Notes: a model not told the origin generated them from the sequence alone. Counted from the stretch's first letter, positions 26,074 through 34,926 are shown. The stretch is 64,000 nt of DNA from Pseudoclavibacter chungangensis (GCF_013410545.1 NZ_JACCFV010000001.1:2108001-2172000); one strand, 5' to 3'. Made by a program: numbers and translations.

Positions 26074-26655
26074 CTGGTGGTCGGCGGGGGTTTCCTCGGG
26101 ATGGAGGTGGCCTCCACCGCGAGCGGCCTCGGCCTCGACGTGACCGTCGTGGACCCCGTGCCGCCGCTGGACCGCCGGCTCGGGCCGGTCGTCGCGGGCA
26201 CCGTGCGCAAGGCGGCCCACGCGCGGGACGTGCGGATGGTCGTCGCCGCGGGCGGTCTCCGCCTTGAGGGGGACGCGGGCGGGCCGGTGACCGGCGCGGT
26301 GACGAGCGCCGGGGAGGTGCTCCGCGCCGACGTCGTCGTCACGGCCGCCGGCGACGAGCCGAACACCGCCCGGCTGGCCGGATCCGGCCTCGACGTGCGC
26401 GACGGCGCGGTCGTGGTGGACTCCCGCGGGCGCTCAGCTCCCGGCGTCGTCGCGGCGGGTGATGTCGCCGCAGTCCTCCGCGAGAACGGTTCGCACGCGC
26501 GCACCCCGACCTGGACGAATGCCGTGGAGCAGGCGCGGGCCGCCGCCGTCGTGCTGCTGCACGGCGAGGATGCCCGGCCGTGCCGGACAGCCGACTACTT
26601 CTGGACCCGTCAGTCGGGCGGCACGTCGCGCTCGTGGGCGCTCCGCAGCTGGGTC
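26074..26655 (+). pseudogene. Ferredoxin reductase (rhodocoxin/BphA4-type) internal fragment
   Basis: About 190 codons of a pyridine-nucleotide:ferredoxin reductase without start. The NAD-binding VVGGGFLGMEVASTASGLGL, VVTAAGDEPNT and the second FAD motif (APGVVAAGDVAAV) are present, followed by WTNAVEQARAA. The N-terminal FAD domain was removed at the IS256 end. The C-terminus breaks off after WTRQSGGTSRSW, and the frame runs into the next gene's 3' end. A different, intact reductase lies at 39115-40344. Confidence 0.75.
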
Positions 26656-26661
26656 GGGCTG

Positions 26662-27702
26662 TTAGGACACCGCCGACACGCGCGAAGCCTGCCACGGCGG
26701 CACCGTTCCACTCGGGCCACGCACGACGTTACGCTGCGCACCGAGGCCCGTGATACTCGCCTCCATCACATCGCCGTCGCGCAGGAACCTCTTCCAGTGC
26801 GAGCCATTCCCGGGCGGCGATCCGGTGATGAGCAGGTCTCCCGGTCGGAGGATCGCGATGGAGGACGCGTACGCGATCAGGCTCGGGATGTCGAACAGCA
26901 GGTCGTCCGTCGTGGCATCCTGCTTGATCTCCCCGTTGAGCCGCAGCTGGATCCGCAGCGCCGTCGGGTCGGGCACGAACCGCGCCGGCACCAGGTACGG
27001 CCCGGTGGGGAAGAAGGTGGGCTGGTTCTTGGCCCGGAACCAGTCCGTTCCGATCAGCGCCATGTCCGTGCGCGGCACGAGCGTGCGCGACGTGATGTCG
27101 TTCACGATCGTGTAGCCGGCGACGACGTCGTATGCGTCTTCGGCTGCGACGCGATGCGCCGTCCGGCCGATCACCACGCCGAGCTCCACCTCCCAGTCGA
27201 TGTCGTCCCCGACATCGGGAAGCTGCACGTCGTCGAACGCGCCGCTCACGGCCGAGGGGATGCCTGTCCAGATGTACGGGTCGCCGGATCGTCGGCGCTC
27301 ATCATTCTCGGCTGCCGCCTCCGCCCACAGCTCCTCGTCCGTCGCATCCGATCGCCCGAGCTTGTGGACGACGCTCATCTGAAGGATGTGCTCGCGATAG
27401 TTCGCTCCCGCCGCCAGGATCGGCCCGATCGGCTGCACGGGAGGCAGCACTCCGACACCCTCCACGGGGACGCCGCCCAGGCGCGCACGCTCGTCCGGAT
27501 CGGCGACAACGGCCTGCAGCGCATCCAGGTTCGACTCCCATTCCGCGAAGAGGTCACCGGTGGTGCGTATCTCCGGGAGCACCTCCCGGATGTCACGCAC
27601 CTGCCCGTCGACCACGAAACCGGGGAACGCGCCGGCTTCAGAGGTGAAGGTGCCGATCGCGAAAGCGGTGGTGTCGGGCGCGGCACCGTCCTCGTGGCTC
27701 AT
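26662..27702 (-). CDS. Fumarylacetoacetate hydrolase (FAH)-family protein 1
   Basis: A 346-residue FAH-fold enzyme. The N-terminal cap (to ~residue 95) is followed by the catalytic domain with PILAAGANYREHI, the metal-binding Glu pair in IDWEVELGVVIG, DITSRTLVPR, and GDLLITGSPPGNGSHWKRFL. Members hydrolyse or decarboxylate 2-oxo acids from meta cleavage (2-hydroxymuconate/oxohepta-ene-dioate type). The start overlaps the extradiol dioxygenase stop by ATGA, so it very likely processes that enzyme's ring-fission product. No terminator is seen; the gene ends 6 bases from the truncated reductase. Confidence 0.88.
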   Translation of the reverse strand: MSHEDGAAPDTTAFAIGTFTSEAGAFPGFVVDGQVRDIREVLPEIRTTGDLFAEWESNLDALQAVVADPDERARLGGVPVEGVGVLPPVQPIGPILAAGANYREHILQMSVVHKLGRSDATDEELWAEAAAENDERRRSGDPYIWTGIPSAVSGAFDDVQLPDVGDDIDWEVELGVVIGRTAHRVAAEDAYDVVAGYTIVNDITSRTLVPRTDMALIGTDWFRAKNQPTFFPTGPYLVPARFVPDPTALRIQLRLNGEIKQDATTDDLLFDIPSLIAYASSIAILRPGDLLITGSPPGNGSHWKRFLRDGDVMEASITGLGAQRNVVRGPSGTVPPWQASRVSAVS

Positions 27703-28739
27703 CGGGTCAGGTCCGCGGGCTCGTGCGAGTGTCGAGCGGCGGCGATGATCGCGTCCTCGCTGCCGGGGACGAGCCCCTGTTCCGTCGCCGTCGGCTTGGC
27801 GGCGAACGGGAAGGCCTCGAGCATGCTCGGCGGCAGCGAGACGTTGCGGTAGAAGTCGTCGGCCCCCAACTCGGGCGTCCACCGGTTCGGCTCCCAATCG
27901 GGAACGTAGTTGCGGTATCCGCCGGTGTTGACCTCGATGCGCAGACCGCTCGGCTCGCGGAAGTAGAGGTAGACCTGCTCACCGATGCCGTGCACACCGG
28001 GACCGTACTCGATGGGCGTGCCGTTCTCGATGAGCAGATCGGCGGCCCGCACCAGGTCCTCGCGTGTCTCGACCCACCAGGCGTAGTGATGGATGCGCCC
28101 GGGGGTGTCGGAGCTGTCCAGAAGGACTCCGAGGTCGTGGGACTTCTCGTTGGTGGTGAGCACGCCGAAGAAGGTCACAGGCGCTCCCGCGACGTCGAAT
28201 CCGGCGAAAGCCATGCGGCGGAAGCCGAGGGTGTCGCTGTACCAGTTGGCGAACCCTTCGACGTCGGCCGCCGCGATCGTCACGTGATCAAGGTGGCGTG
28301 GGGCCAGTCCATGGCCGATGCGGCGTTCCGGGCGATCGGGGTACTGGGATGCGAACTCTGCCGGCGCCGCATACTTCTCGGCCTCCCAGAACAGCTGCAT
28401 CGTGTGGCCGTAGGGTCCGGTGAAGACATAGGAACGCCCGATGTTCGCCGCGGGCTCGTGCCACTGTCCGGCGTGACCGGCCGCCTCGACGCGCGAGACG
28501 GCCTCTTCGAGGGCCTCTGCGCTGACGGTGCGCCATGCCATCGAGACCATGCCCGGAGCATCCCCGCGAGAGAGCACGAGGCTGTAGGTGTAGTAGTCGC
28601 CCCATGCCCGCAGGTAGATCTTCTCGTCCGTGCGGTTCACGACGCGGAGCCCGATCTGCTCCTCGTAGTAGCGGGCGGTCCCCTCGAGATCGATCGCGTG
28701 GATCTCGATGTGGGTGAGCTGTGACAGCAGGGTGACCAT
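27699..28739 (-). CDS. Extradiol (catechol 2,3-) dioxygenase 1, type I VOC family
   Basis: A 346-residue two-domain vicinal-oxygen-chelate enzyme. The Fe(II)-binding facial triad is visible in the C-terminal domain: His in RHLDHVTIAA, His in RIHHYAWWVE, Glu in GLRIEVNTGG. The N-terminal domain (LTHIEIHAIDLEGTARYYEE) is the non-catalytic repeat. It cleaves a catechol next to the hydroxyls, giving a yellow semialdehyde. Start ATG behind GGAAGGA. Coupled to FAH 1 downstream; LysR 1 and TetR genes precede it on the same strand. Confidence 0.9.
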   Translation of the reverse strand: MVTLLSQLTHIEIHAIDLEGTARYYEEQIGLRVVNRTDEKIYLRAWGDYYTYSLVLSRGDAPGMVSMAWRTVSAEALEEAVSRVEAAGHAGQWHEPAANIGRSYVFTGPYGHTMQLFWEAEKYAAPAEFASQYPDRPERRIGHGLAPRHLDHVTIAAADVEGFANWYSDTLGFRRMAFAGFDVAGAPVTFFGVLTTNEKSHDLGVLLDSSDTPGRIHHYAWWVETREDLVRAADLLIENGTPIEYGPGVHGIGEQVYLYFREPSGLRIEVNTGGYRNYVPDWEPNRWTPELGADDFYRNVSLPPSMLEAFPFAAKPTATEQGLVPGSEDAIIAAARHSHEPADLTR

Positions 28740-28808
28740 CGTTGGTCCTTCCGTTCGGCGGCAGGGACGTCCCTGTCCGTCCCACCACGATCCCTTAGGG
28801 GTGGACTA

Positions 28809-29756
28809 TCACGGAAGACGAATCTCACTATGGTCATCATCGGCATTCGCAATGAACTCCTCACGGATCCGAGCCAGCACTCGACGCAGCCAGACGTGAG
28901 CCGTGCCGTGCTCGCGCTCCGGATGCCACCAGAATGCGTCGCGGACCGGGTCCAGCGCGAAGGGCGCCGGCACGACACGCACCTCGCGGTAGCCCTCGGC
29001 GACCCGGCGCGCGAGCGTGGCCGGCAAGAGCGCCACCCGCTCGGTCCCGCGCACGAGCGCGGGCACGGCGTGGAAATAGGGTGTGACGGCTGCGACGCTG
29101 ACCTCGATGCCCTGGATCTGCAGTTGGCGGCGCGCCGGCGTCATCCCGTCCCGCGCCGCGAGGGTGTGCACCCACGGCCGTGAGAGCAGTTCGGCCGCAG
29201 AGGGCGTCTCCCCCAGATCGGAGTCGACATCGACGACGCATGCCCAGTCGTCGGTGATGAGATCGATGTGCGGCTGACCGGCGAGGTAGCCGTGCGGGAG
29301 GATGAGCCCGTCGATGGTGCGCAATGACTCGGGTGCCCCGTTCACGAGTCGCGAGTCGGCTGTCATGAACTCGAGCTGGACGCGAGGAGCCTCCGCCAGC
29401 AGCTTCTGCGTCAGGGCAGGGCCGAGCCGGGTGACGGCGTGATCGACCGCGGCGATCACATACGATCGGGTGCTCGTCGACGGGTCGAACTGCGCCTGCG
29501 ACTGGAACACCCGTTCGGTCTCGGCCAGAGCCGCGGGCAGCATCGCGACCAAGCGCGTCGCGAGCGGCGTGAGCTCGTGCGATGCGCCTTTGCGCACCAG
29601 CAACGGATCGTCGAAGTGCGCGCGCAACCGTGACAGCGCCGTCGACATGGTCGGCTGCGACACCTGCAGCCGCTCGGCCGCCCGCGTGACGCTGCGTTCC
29701 TCGAGCAGCGCGCGCAAGGGTCGCAGGAGGTTGTAGTCGATCGTCCGCCCGAGCAT
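28809..29756 (-). CDS. LysR-family regulator 1 (NodD/LinR-like)
   Basis: A 315-residue regulator. The start MLGRTIDYNLLRPLRALLEE leads into an HTH (SVTRAAERLQVSQPTMSTALSRLR), as in NodD/LinR-type LysR proteins. The ligand-binding domain includes LILPHGYLAG and late FWWHPEREHGTAHVWLRR. It is strongly similar across its length to LysR 2 (52093-53031). It starts 5 bases after the tetR stop and precedes the extradiol dioxygenase operon by 69 bases, so it may be co-transcribed with tetR and control that operon. Confidence 0.88.
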   Translation of the reverse strand: MLGRTIDYNLLRPLRALLEERSVTRAAERLQVSQPTMSTALSRLRAHFDDPLLVRKGASHELTPLATRLVAMLPAALAETERVFQSQAQFDPSTSTRSYVIAAVDHAVTRLGPALTQKLLAEAPRVQLEFMTADSRLVNGAPESLRTIDGLILPHGYLAGQPHIDLITDDWACVVDVDSDLGETPSAAELLSRPWVHTLAARDGMTPARRQLQIQGIEVSVAAVTPYFHAVPALVRGTERVALLPATLARRVAEGYREVRVVPAPFALDPVRDAFWWHPEREHGTAHVWLRRVLARIREEFIANADDDHSEIRLP

Positions 29757-29761
29757 GGGCT

Positions 29762-30340
29762 TCAGCGCGCGGCGATTCCCTCGAGGGCGAGCCCGAAGCC
29801 GTCGCGCATCGTGTCGGCGTCGAGCGCCCCCTCCTGAAAGAGCAGTCGGAAGTAGATCGGTGCGTAGATCCGCTCGGCGATCTCGTCCGCACGCCGGTCG
29901 GTGCGGATCGACCCCTCCTCGATGGCGCGCTCGATCAGCTCGCTTACGACTTTTCGACGTGGGCGCCAGAAGTGCTTCTTGAACTCCTCGAGCGTGGCCG
30001 GGTCGTACTGGCATTCGGCGAGGAGCTGCGCCATGAGACGCCCTTCGAACCCGGCGTAGACCGTGGCGAGCGAGAGGAAGTGCTCGCGGAGGGCATCGAT
30101 CGCCGGAAGGTCCTCCCGGACCGGCGTCGCCAGGATATGATTCTCCAGGAAGGTGTCGATGATCACCGCAGCCTTGTTCGGCCACCACCGGTAGATCGTG
30201 GTCTTGCTCACGCCCGCTTCGCGTGCGATCCGTTCGATCGAGAGCTGCTGGATGGACACCGACTCCGGCTGGCGCTCGTCCAGCAGTTTCATCGTCGACT
30301 GCAGGATCGCCCGCCGGCTCTGCTCACTTCGGATCGCCAT
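29762..30340 (-). CDS. TetR-family repressor, proposed master regulator of the catabolic island
   Basis: A 192-residue TetR. The N-terminal HTH is IERIAREAGVSKTTIYRWWPNK, preceded by the dimer-contact helix SRRAILQSTMKLLDE. A helical ligand-binding domain with a TetR_C-type core follows (REHFLSLATVYAGFEGRL). Start at the ATG at 30340. The palindrome-like sequence GATACGATACGTCCA lies 30 bases upstream, and the same motif occurs at six other island promoters, which suggests autoregulation and a regulon. Ligand unknown; a pathway intermediate or CoA ester is plausible. Confidence 0.88.
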   Translation of the reverse strand: MAIRSEQSRRAILQSTMKLLDERQPESVSIQQLSIERIAREAGVSKTTIYRWWPNKAAVIIDTFLENHILATPVREDLPAIDALREHFLSLATVYAGFEGRLMAQLLAECQYDPATLEEFKKHFWRPRRKVVSELIERAIEEGSIRTDRRADEIAERIYAPIYFRLLFQEGALDADTMRDGFGLALEGIAAR

Positions 30341-30369
30341 GGGGCGCCCCCTCTGCACATGTTCTATCC

Positions 30370-30384
30370 GATACGATACGTCCA
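30370..30384. promoter_or_regulatory. TetR operator candidate before tetR
   Basis: GATACG-ATA-CGTCCA, matching the consensus GATACG-N3-CGTATC at 9 of 12 positions (weakest right half of the set). Thirty bases upstream of the tetR start. Confidence 0.55.
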
Positions 30385-30401
30385 CTTGCGAGGGGATGCG
30401 G

Positions 30402-32387
30402 TCAACGGCGTGCGGGCTCGCCCCCTCGCAACTGCACCGCCGCCGCGTACTCCTCCAGCAGAGCAGGGTCATCGACAGCACCGGGATCCACGACATCCGC
30501 CAGCGACGCGCCCTGGATGAGCCGCTTCACCGGCACCTCCAGCTTCTTGCCGGTGCGCGTGTGCGGGATGGCCCGCATCACGATGAGATCGTCCGGGAGA
30601 TACCGTGCCGAGAGGTTCTTGCGGATCGCCGCGGCGACGGCAGAGCGGGCCGCTTCCTCCGCGGTCCCCTCGGTGAGCTTCACGAAGAGGGGCATGTAGT
30701 AGCCCTCGGCGCCGATCTCGGCGCCGACGACGAGAGCCTCCGCGATCTCGGGAAGGGCCTCCACGACCGAGTAGATGTCGGCGGAGCCCAGGCGGATGCC
30801 GTTTCGGTTCAGCGTCGAGTCGGATCTCCCCAGCACCTGGATGCCCTTGTCGGAGATCTCGATGAAGTCGCCGTGGCGCCATACGCCGGGATACGTCTCG
30901 AAGTAGCTCGAGCGGTAGCGCGCCCCGTCATCGTCGCCCCAGAAGTACAACGGCATCGACGGCATCGGCTCCGTGACGACCAGCTCGCCCTTCCCCGCGG
31001 CCGGCCGGCCGTTCTCATCCCATGCCTCCACCTTCACGCCGAGCGCCGGCGCCTGGATGTAGCCGACGCGCACCGGGTCGGTGGGCGCACCGCCGACGAA
31101 GCAGCCGACGATGTCCGTGCCGCCGCTCATCGACACGAGCCAGACGTCGCCGACGTTGCGGTAGACCCAGCGGAACCCGTCGGCGGACAGCGGCGATCCG
31201 GTGACTTGGATCTCCCGCAACGCAGACAGATCGTGGTCGCGCCCGGGCACCGAGTCGGTCTTCGCGCACGCGTGGATGAATCCTGCTCCGACGCCGATCA
31301 CCGCAGCATGGGTCTGGGCGGTCACCTCCCAGACGCGGTCGACGGAGGGGAACGTGGGGTTGCCGTCGACGAGCACCGCGACGGCTCCGACGCCGATCGC
31401 ACTCGCGAGCGTGTTCCAGACCACCCAGCTCGTGGAGGCGACTCCGAGGTACCGATCCCCCTCGCGCACATCGCCTCCGAACAGCAGGAGCTGCAGCTCC
31501 TCCAGCAACGCGCCACCGTGGCCATGCACGATGCCCTTGGGTATGCCCGTGGTCCCCGACGAGAACAACACCCACAGCGGGTGGCTGAAGTCGACGTCGA
31601 GATACACCGGATCCTTCGGGCGATGCACCACCTCGTCCCATGCGATCGCCGGCACGTGCGTCCCGGGTGCGGGGACCCCCGGTGCATGACCGGTCACCCA
31701 GATGACCTGCTCGATCGTGGGCAGCTCGTCGATCACCTCCGATATCTCGGATCGCCGATCACGGTCGGACCCGGCCAGGCGGTAGCCCGGTGCAGCGATC
31801 AGCACCTTCGGCTCGAGCTGCTGGAACCGCGACACCATCGCGCCGGGCCCGAACTCCGGCGAGCACACCGACCACACCGCGCCGATCGCCGCGGTGGCCA
31901 GCAGCGCGACCACTGCCGCGGGGACGTTCGGGAGCACCGCCACCACACGGTCGCCGGGGGCGACGCCGAGCGCTCGCAGCTGCGCGGCAAGGGCTCCCAC
32001 CTGCCCGCGCAGCTCGTCGAACGTGACCTCTGCGGTGACACCGTCCTCGGCGACGGCGATCAACGCGGTGCCCGAACGACCGTCCAGCAGGTGCCGTGCG
32101 AAGTTGAGCGTGCGCCCGGGGAACCAGCGGGTCTCCGGCATGGGCTCGCCGTTGCGCACGGGGCCGGGCTCGCCTCCGAGCTGCACGCCGGCGAACTCGA
32201 CGAGCGCCGCCCAGAATGCGTCGGGGGTCTCGACGCTCCATTCCCACAGTGCCTGGTAGCCCTCCGCGAGCGCCACGCCGCTCTCCCGGACGAACGCGGC
32301 GAAGCGCTCGGTCTGTGTCTGGGAGGCCGAATCCGGGTCCGGACGCCAGATCACCTCGCCCTCGGCAGCGGAGACGTCGACGATCAC
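30402..32387 (-). CDS. Acetoacetyl-CoA synthetase
   Basis: A 661-residue adenylate-forming enzyme that makes acetoacetyl-CoA from acetoacetate, ATP and CoA. The acetyl-CoA-synthetase N-terminal domain is followed by the AMP-binding motif LFSSGTTGIPKGIVHGHGG, GRSDSTLNRNGIRLGSADIY, and the catalytic-Lys tail RTGKKLEVPVKRLI. The length matches AACS (about 650). GTG start overlaps the cupin stop (GTGA). Third gene after FAH 2 and the cupin; it should feed acetoacetate from FAH-type cleavage to the thiolase at 58576-59796. Confidence 0.92.
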   Translation of the reverse strand: MIVDVSAAEGEVIWRPDPDSASQTQTERFAAFVRESGVALAEGYQALWEWSVETPDAFWAALVEFAGVQLGGEPGPVRNGEPMPETRWFPGRTLNFARHLLDGRSGTALIAVAEDGVTAEVTFDELRGQVGALAAQLRALGVAPGDRVVAVLPNVPAAVVALLATAAIGAVWSVCSPEFGPGAMVSRFQQLEPKVLIAAPGYRLAGSDRDRRSEISEVIDELPTIEQVIWVTGHAPGVPAPGTHVPAIAWDEVVHRPKDPVYLDVDFSHPLWVLFSSGTTGIPKGIVHGHGGALLEELQLLLFGGDVREGDRYLGVASTSWVVWNTLASAIGVGAVAVLVDGNPTFPSVDRVWEVTAQTHAAVIGVGAGFIHACAKTDSVPGRDHDLSALREIQVTGSPLSADGFRWVYRNVGDVWLVSMSGGTDIVGCFVGGAPTDPVRVGYIQAPALGVKVEAWDENGRPAAGKGELVVTEPMPSMPLYFWGDDDGARYRSSYFETYPGVWRHGDFIEISDKGIQVLGRSDSTLNRNGIRLGSADIYSVVEALPEIAEALVVGAEIGAEGYYMPLFVKLTEGTAEEAARSAVAAAIRKNLSARYLPDDLIVMRAIPHTRTGKKLEVPVKRLIQGASLADVVDPGAVDDPALLEEYAAAVQLRGGEPARR

Positions 32388-32992
32388 GCCGACTCCACCG
32401 CCTTCGCCCCGGTGCGGCGCTCGGCGATCTCCGCCGGACTGATCGGATCCGTGCCGACGAGCACGAACAGCACTCGTGCCACCTTGTCCGTCCGGTTCGA
32501 CCAGGCGTGCGCCGTCGCACGTTGCACCGCGATGTCCCCCGCCCTCAGAGTGGCCTCCCCCTCGTCGACCAGGAGCGTGATCTCGCCCTCGAGCACGACC
32601 GCGTAGTCGATCGACTCCGTCCGATGGAACCAGAAGTGCTTGGCGGCGCTGTGCCCGCCCCCGGCCTGACGCTCCTCGTGCGCTCCGATCTCGTCGAACA
32701 CCGCGTCGCCGGCATTCTGCGGATACACGTCGTCCGGAGGAAAATCGGCGATGCGCACGACGGTCTCGCCGACGGCCGGGAAGTCGATCTCGGCGCCGGC
32801 GGGCGCCGGGTCCTCATCCGTCACGTGGTCGACCGCACCGGCCGGCGCGAACCACGCGACCGTCGCGCCGAACCCGGGGATGGTGGGGGAACTGAACGTG
32901 TTCGGGGCATCGGCGTCATCGAACAGGATGACGGCGCGCCCGTGGTCATCGTGACCGGTGACGACGCGCCGGACGGGCTTGCGCGTGATCAC
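32384..32992 (-). CDS. Cupin-domain protein
   Basis: A 202-residue protein. The C-terminal half is a cupin barrel with motif 1 around FWFHRTESIDYAVVLEGEIT and motif 2 GDIAVQRATAHAWSN. The His residues can bind a metal, but the full HxH-E set of motif 1 is not obvious. The N-terminal half (TRKPVRRVVTGHDDHGRAVI) is typical of cupins linked to aromatic catabolism. GTG start 2 bases past the FAH 2 stop, with GAGGAG inside FAH 2. It may be a ring-cleavage accessory, an isomerase or a sensor; function open. Confidence 0.8.
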   Translation of the reverse strand: MITRKPVRRVVTGHDDHGRAVILFDDADAPNTFSSPTIPGFGATVAWFAPAGAVDHVTDEDPAPAGAEIDFPAVGETVVRIADFPPDDVYPQNAGDAVFDEIGAHEERQAGGGHSAAKHFWFHRTESIDYAVVLEGEITLLVDEGEATLRAGDIAVQRATAHAWSNRTDKVARVLFVLVGTDPISPAEIAERRTGAKAVESA

Positions 32993-32994
32993 CG

Positions 32995-34002
32995 TCAGTT
33001 CTCCTCGAACGGGAATGGCTGCGGGGTCGGCCACCAGGCGGGCGACTCCTTCTCGGTGGCGATACGGTTTCGCAGTGTCCCGACGCCCTCGAGCTGGAGC
33101 TCGAGCACGTCTCCCGGCTGCAGGAACCTCCCGAGCTCGACGCCGGCGCCGAACGCCATCGTGCCCGAGCCGATCAGGTCGCCCGGCTGAATGCCGTTGA
33201 GCTCCGACACGTATGCGATGGTCTCCTCGGGCGTCCAGATGAAGTCCTCGACCTTGGTGTCGGACCACACCTCGCCGTTCACGCGAACCTGACCCGTGAG
33301 GCCGAGGACCGTCGGGATCTCGTCGACGGTCGTGATCCACGGTCCGATGCCGTACGCGAAGTCCTTCGAGTGCTGCGCCCCCATCCCGATCGGCGATTCG
33401 AGCTTCTGCACGTCGCGCAGGCTCCAGTCGTTGAAGATCGTGATGCCGAACACATGGCTCCATGCGTTCTCCGGCGTCAGGTTGCGACCCGGCTTGCCCA
33501 CGATGTAGCCGATCTCGAGCTCGTAGTCGAGCTGCTCCGTGATGCTCGGGTACGGGATGATCTCGTCGTGACCGTAGATCGTCGAGGTGGTGCCCTTGAA
33601 GTAGCCGGGACGCTCGTAGACGGCCCGCGTGGGCGTGGTCTTCATGACGTTGCCGAAGAAGTTCTTGATGTGACCGTTGAAAGTGAGGGAGTCGCGGATC
33701 ACGGGCGGCTTGATCGCCGCCGTCCAGGTGACCTCGCCGATCGGCAGCGCGGCGTCGTCGGCCGACTCCAGCGCCTTGTGAGCGGCCTCGAGGAAGAAGT
33801 CGCCGGCCGATATGCCTTGCGTGAGATCTCGGAAAGTCGCGTGCGCCAGGTGGCGTGCACCCTCGACGCTCGCCCCGCCCTTCTGCAGCGCGAGCGCGTA
33901 GGCCTTCTTCAGATCGATGACCCGCTCGTTTCCAGGCTCGGCGGCGACGACGCGGGTCTCGCGTCCATCGGGGCCGTCTACGACGATGCGTCCGAGTTTC
34001 AT
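32995..34002 (-). CDS. Fumarylacetoacetate hydrolase (FAH)-family protein 2
   Basis: A 335-residue FAH-fold enzyme, closer to true fumarylacetoacetase-like hydrolases than FAH 1. Seen are IRDSLTFNGHIKNFFG, the metal Glu pair in LDYELEIGYIVGKPG, TIFNDWSLRDVQ, and GDLIGSGTMAFGAGVELG. It probably hydrolyses a C-C bond of a ring-fission product; acetoacetate release would explain the acetoacetyl-CoA synthetase in the same operon (inference). The TetR operator candidate lies 40 bases upstream. First gene of FAH2-cupin-AACS. Confidence 0.9.
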   Translation of the reverse strand: MKLGRIVVDGPDGRETRVVAAEPGNERVIDLKKAYALALQKGGASVEGARHLAHATFRDLTQGISAGDFFLEAAHKALESADDAALPIGEVTWTAAIKPPVIRDSLTFNGHIKNFFGNVMKTTPTRAVYERPGYFKGTTSTIYGHDEIIPYPSITEQLDYELEIGYIVGKPGRNLTPENAWSHVFGITIFNDWSLRDVQKLESPIGMGAQHSKDFAYGIGPWITTVDEIPTVLGLTGQVRVNGEVWSDTKVEDFIWTPEETIAYVSELNGIQPGDLIGSGTMAFGAGVELGRFLQPGDVLELQLEGVGTLRNRIATEKESPAWWPTPQPFPFEEN

Positions 34003-34041
34003 GGTGGATCTCCTTTGGTTCCCAAGCTCGCTCAAGCGTAC

Positions 34042-34056
34042 GGTACGGACAGTATC
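34042..34056. promoter_or_regulatory. TetR operator candidate before FAH2-cupin-AACS
   Basis: GGTACG-GAC-AGTATC: 10 of 12 arm positions fit GATACG-N3-CGTATC. Between the SDR terminator and the FAH 2 start. Confidence 0.6.
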
Positions 34057-34103
34057 GAATGTCAACCCCATGACAGGAAACGCCGCGCACGCACGACGAC
34101 GAT

Positions 34104-34126
34104 CCGGCGGGGTCGAACCCCGCCGG
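34104..34126 (-). terminator. Terminator hairpin after the SDR gene
   Basis: CCGGCGGGG-TCGAA-CCCCGCCGG, a perfect 9-bp stem 23 bases beyond the SDR stop on the minus strand. It isolates SDR from FAH 2. Confidence 0.7.
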
Positions 34127-34149
34127 GTGTCGCGAAGCAGGCTCGGTCC

Positions 34150-34926
34150 CTACATCGTGTTGCTCGCGCCTCCGTCGACCGAGATGTTGATCCCGGTCAC
34201 CCAGGCCGCCTCGTCGGAGGCGAGGTACAGGCCCGCATAGGCGACGCCGAGCGGATCTCCCGGCTTGCCGTCGATCGTGCGCGCGACGATCGGCGCGACG
34301 GGGGCCTTGTCGCCGAGCTGCTCGTACATCGCCTGGATGGGCGGCGTGCCGATCACTCCCGGACTGACCGAGTTGACGCGGATGCCGACCGCGATGCCCT
34401 CCGCAGCAAGCTGCCGAGTGAGCGCGACCACTGCCCCCTTGGCCGCAGCGTGGGCCGCCTGCGGGAGATCACGCGCCCCCTGCAAGGCCGCGCCGGAGCC
34501 GATGTTGACGATGTTGCCGCCCGCGCGCACCAGGTGGGGCCAGGCGAGCTGGCTGGCATGCCAGACGACGTCCAGCTCATTGCGGATCGTGAACCGGTAG
34601 TCCTCGACGGGCTGCCCCTCGAACGGTCCGAACCTCGGGGCACTCGCGTTGTTGTACAGCACGTCGATGCGTCCGTGACGCTCGGCCGCGCCGTCGATCC
34701 AGCCCTTCACGGCCTCGCGGTCGCTCAGGTCCAGTGGGGCCGTCGAGTCGATGGTGCCGCCCTCGGCCCCGATCAAGCCCATGGTCTCCGCCGCGCTCTC
34801 CGGCGTGAGCGTGCAACCCACGACCGTCGCCCCCTCACGCACGAAGAGCTGGGCGGTGACCCTGCCCATCCCACTGCCGATGCCGGTGATCAGCACCACC
34901 TTGCCTGCCAGGCGACCAGTCGTCAT
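34150..34926 (-). CDS. Short-chain dehydrogenase/reductase with His in place of catalytic Tyr
   Basis: A 258-residue Rossmann-fold SDR. The cofactor loop is TGIGSGMG (residues ~13-20). NNAS in the middle and NIVNIGSGAALQG place the catalytic Ser near residue 144. The family YxxxK motif reads HAAAK, with His159 where Tyr is expected and Lys163 kept. PGVIGTPPIQAMYE and VTGINISVDGG complete the fold. It could act with altered chemistry or be non-catalytic. Divergent from the VAO-family oxidase with a 216-bp shared promoter, so it may oxidise or reduce the alcohol/ketone that oxidase forms. Confidence 0.88.
   Translation of the reverse strand: MTTGRLAGKVVLITGIGSGMGRVTAQLFVREGATVVGCTLTPESAAETMGLIGAEGGTIDSTAPLDLSDREAVKGWIDGAAERHGRIDVLYNNASAPRFGPFEGQPVEDYRFTIRNELDVVWHASQLAWPHLVRAGGNIVNIGSGAALQGARDLPQAAHAAAKGAVVALTRQLAAEGIAVGIRVNSVSPGVIGTPPIQAMYEQLGDKAPVAPIVARTIDGKPGDPLGVAYAGLYLASDEAAWVTGINISVDGGASNTM

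Noticed and set aside
30198..32606. 802-codon plus-strand frame opposite the acetoacetyl-CoA synthetase
   Set aside because: Antisense shadow of a clear AMP-binding enzyme; His/Arg-rich with no domain.
32384..34090. 568-codon frame that would fuse the cupin to an upstream extension
   Set aside because: The upstream part is out of frame with FAH 2 and Arg-rich; the cupin start at 32992 has a good ribosome site inside the FAH 2 end.
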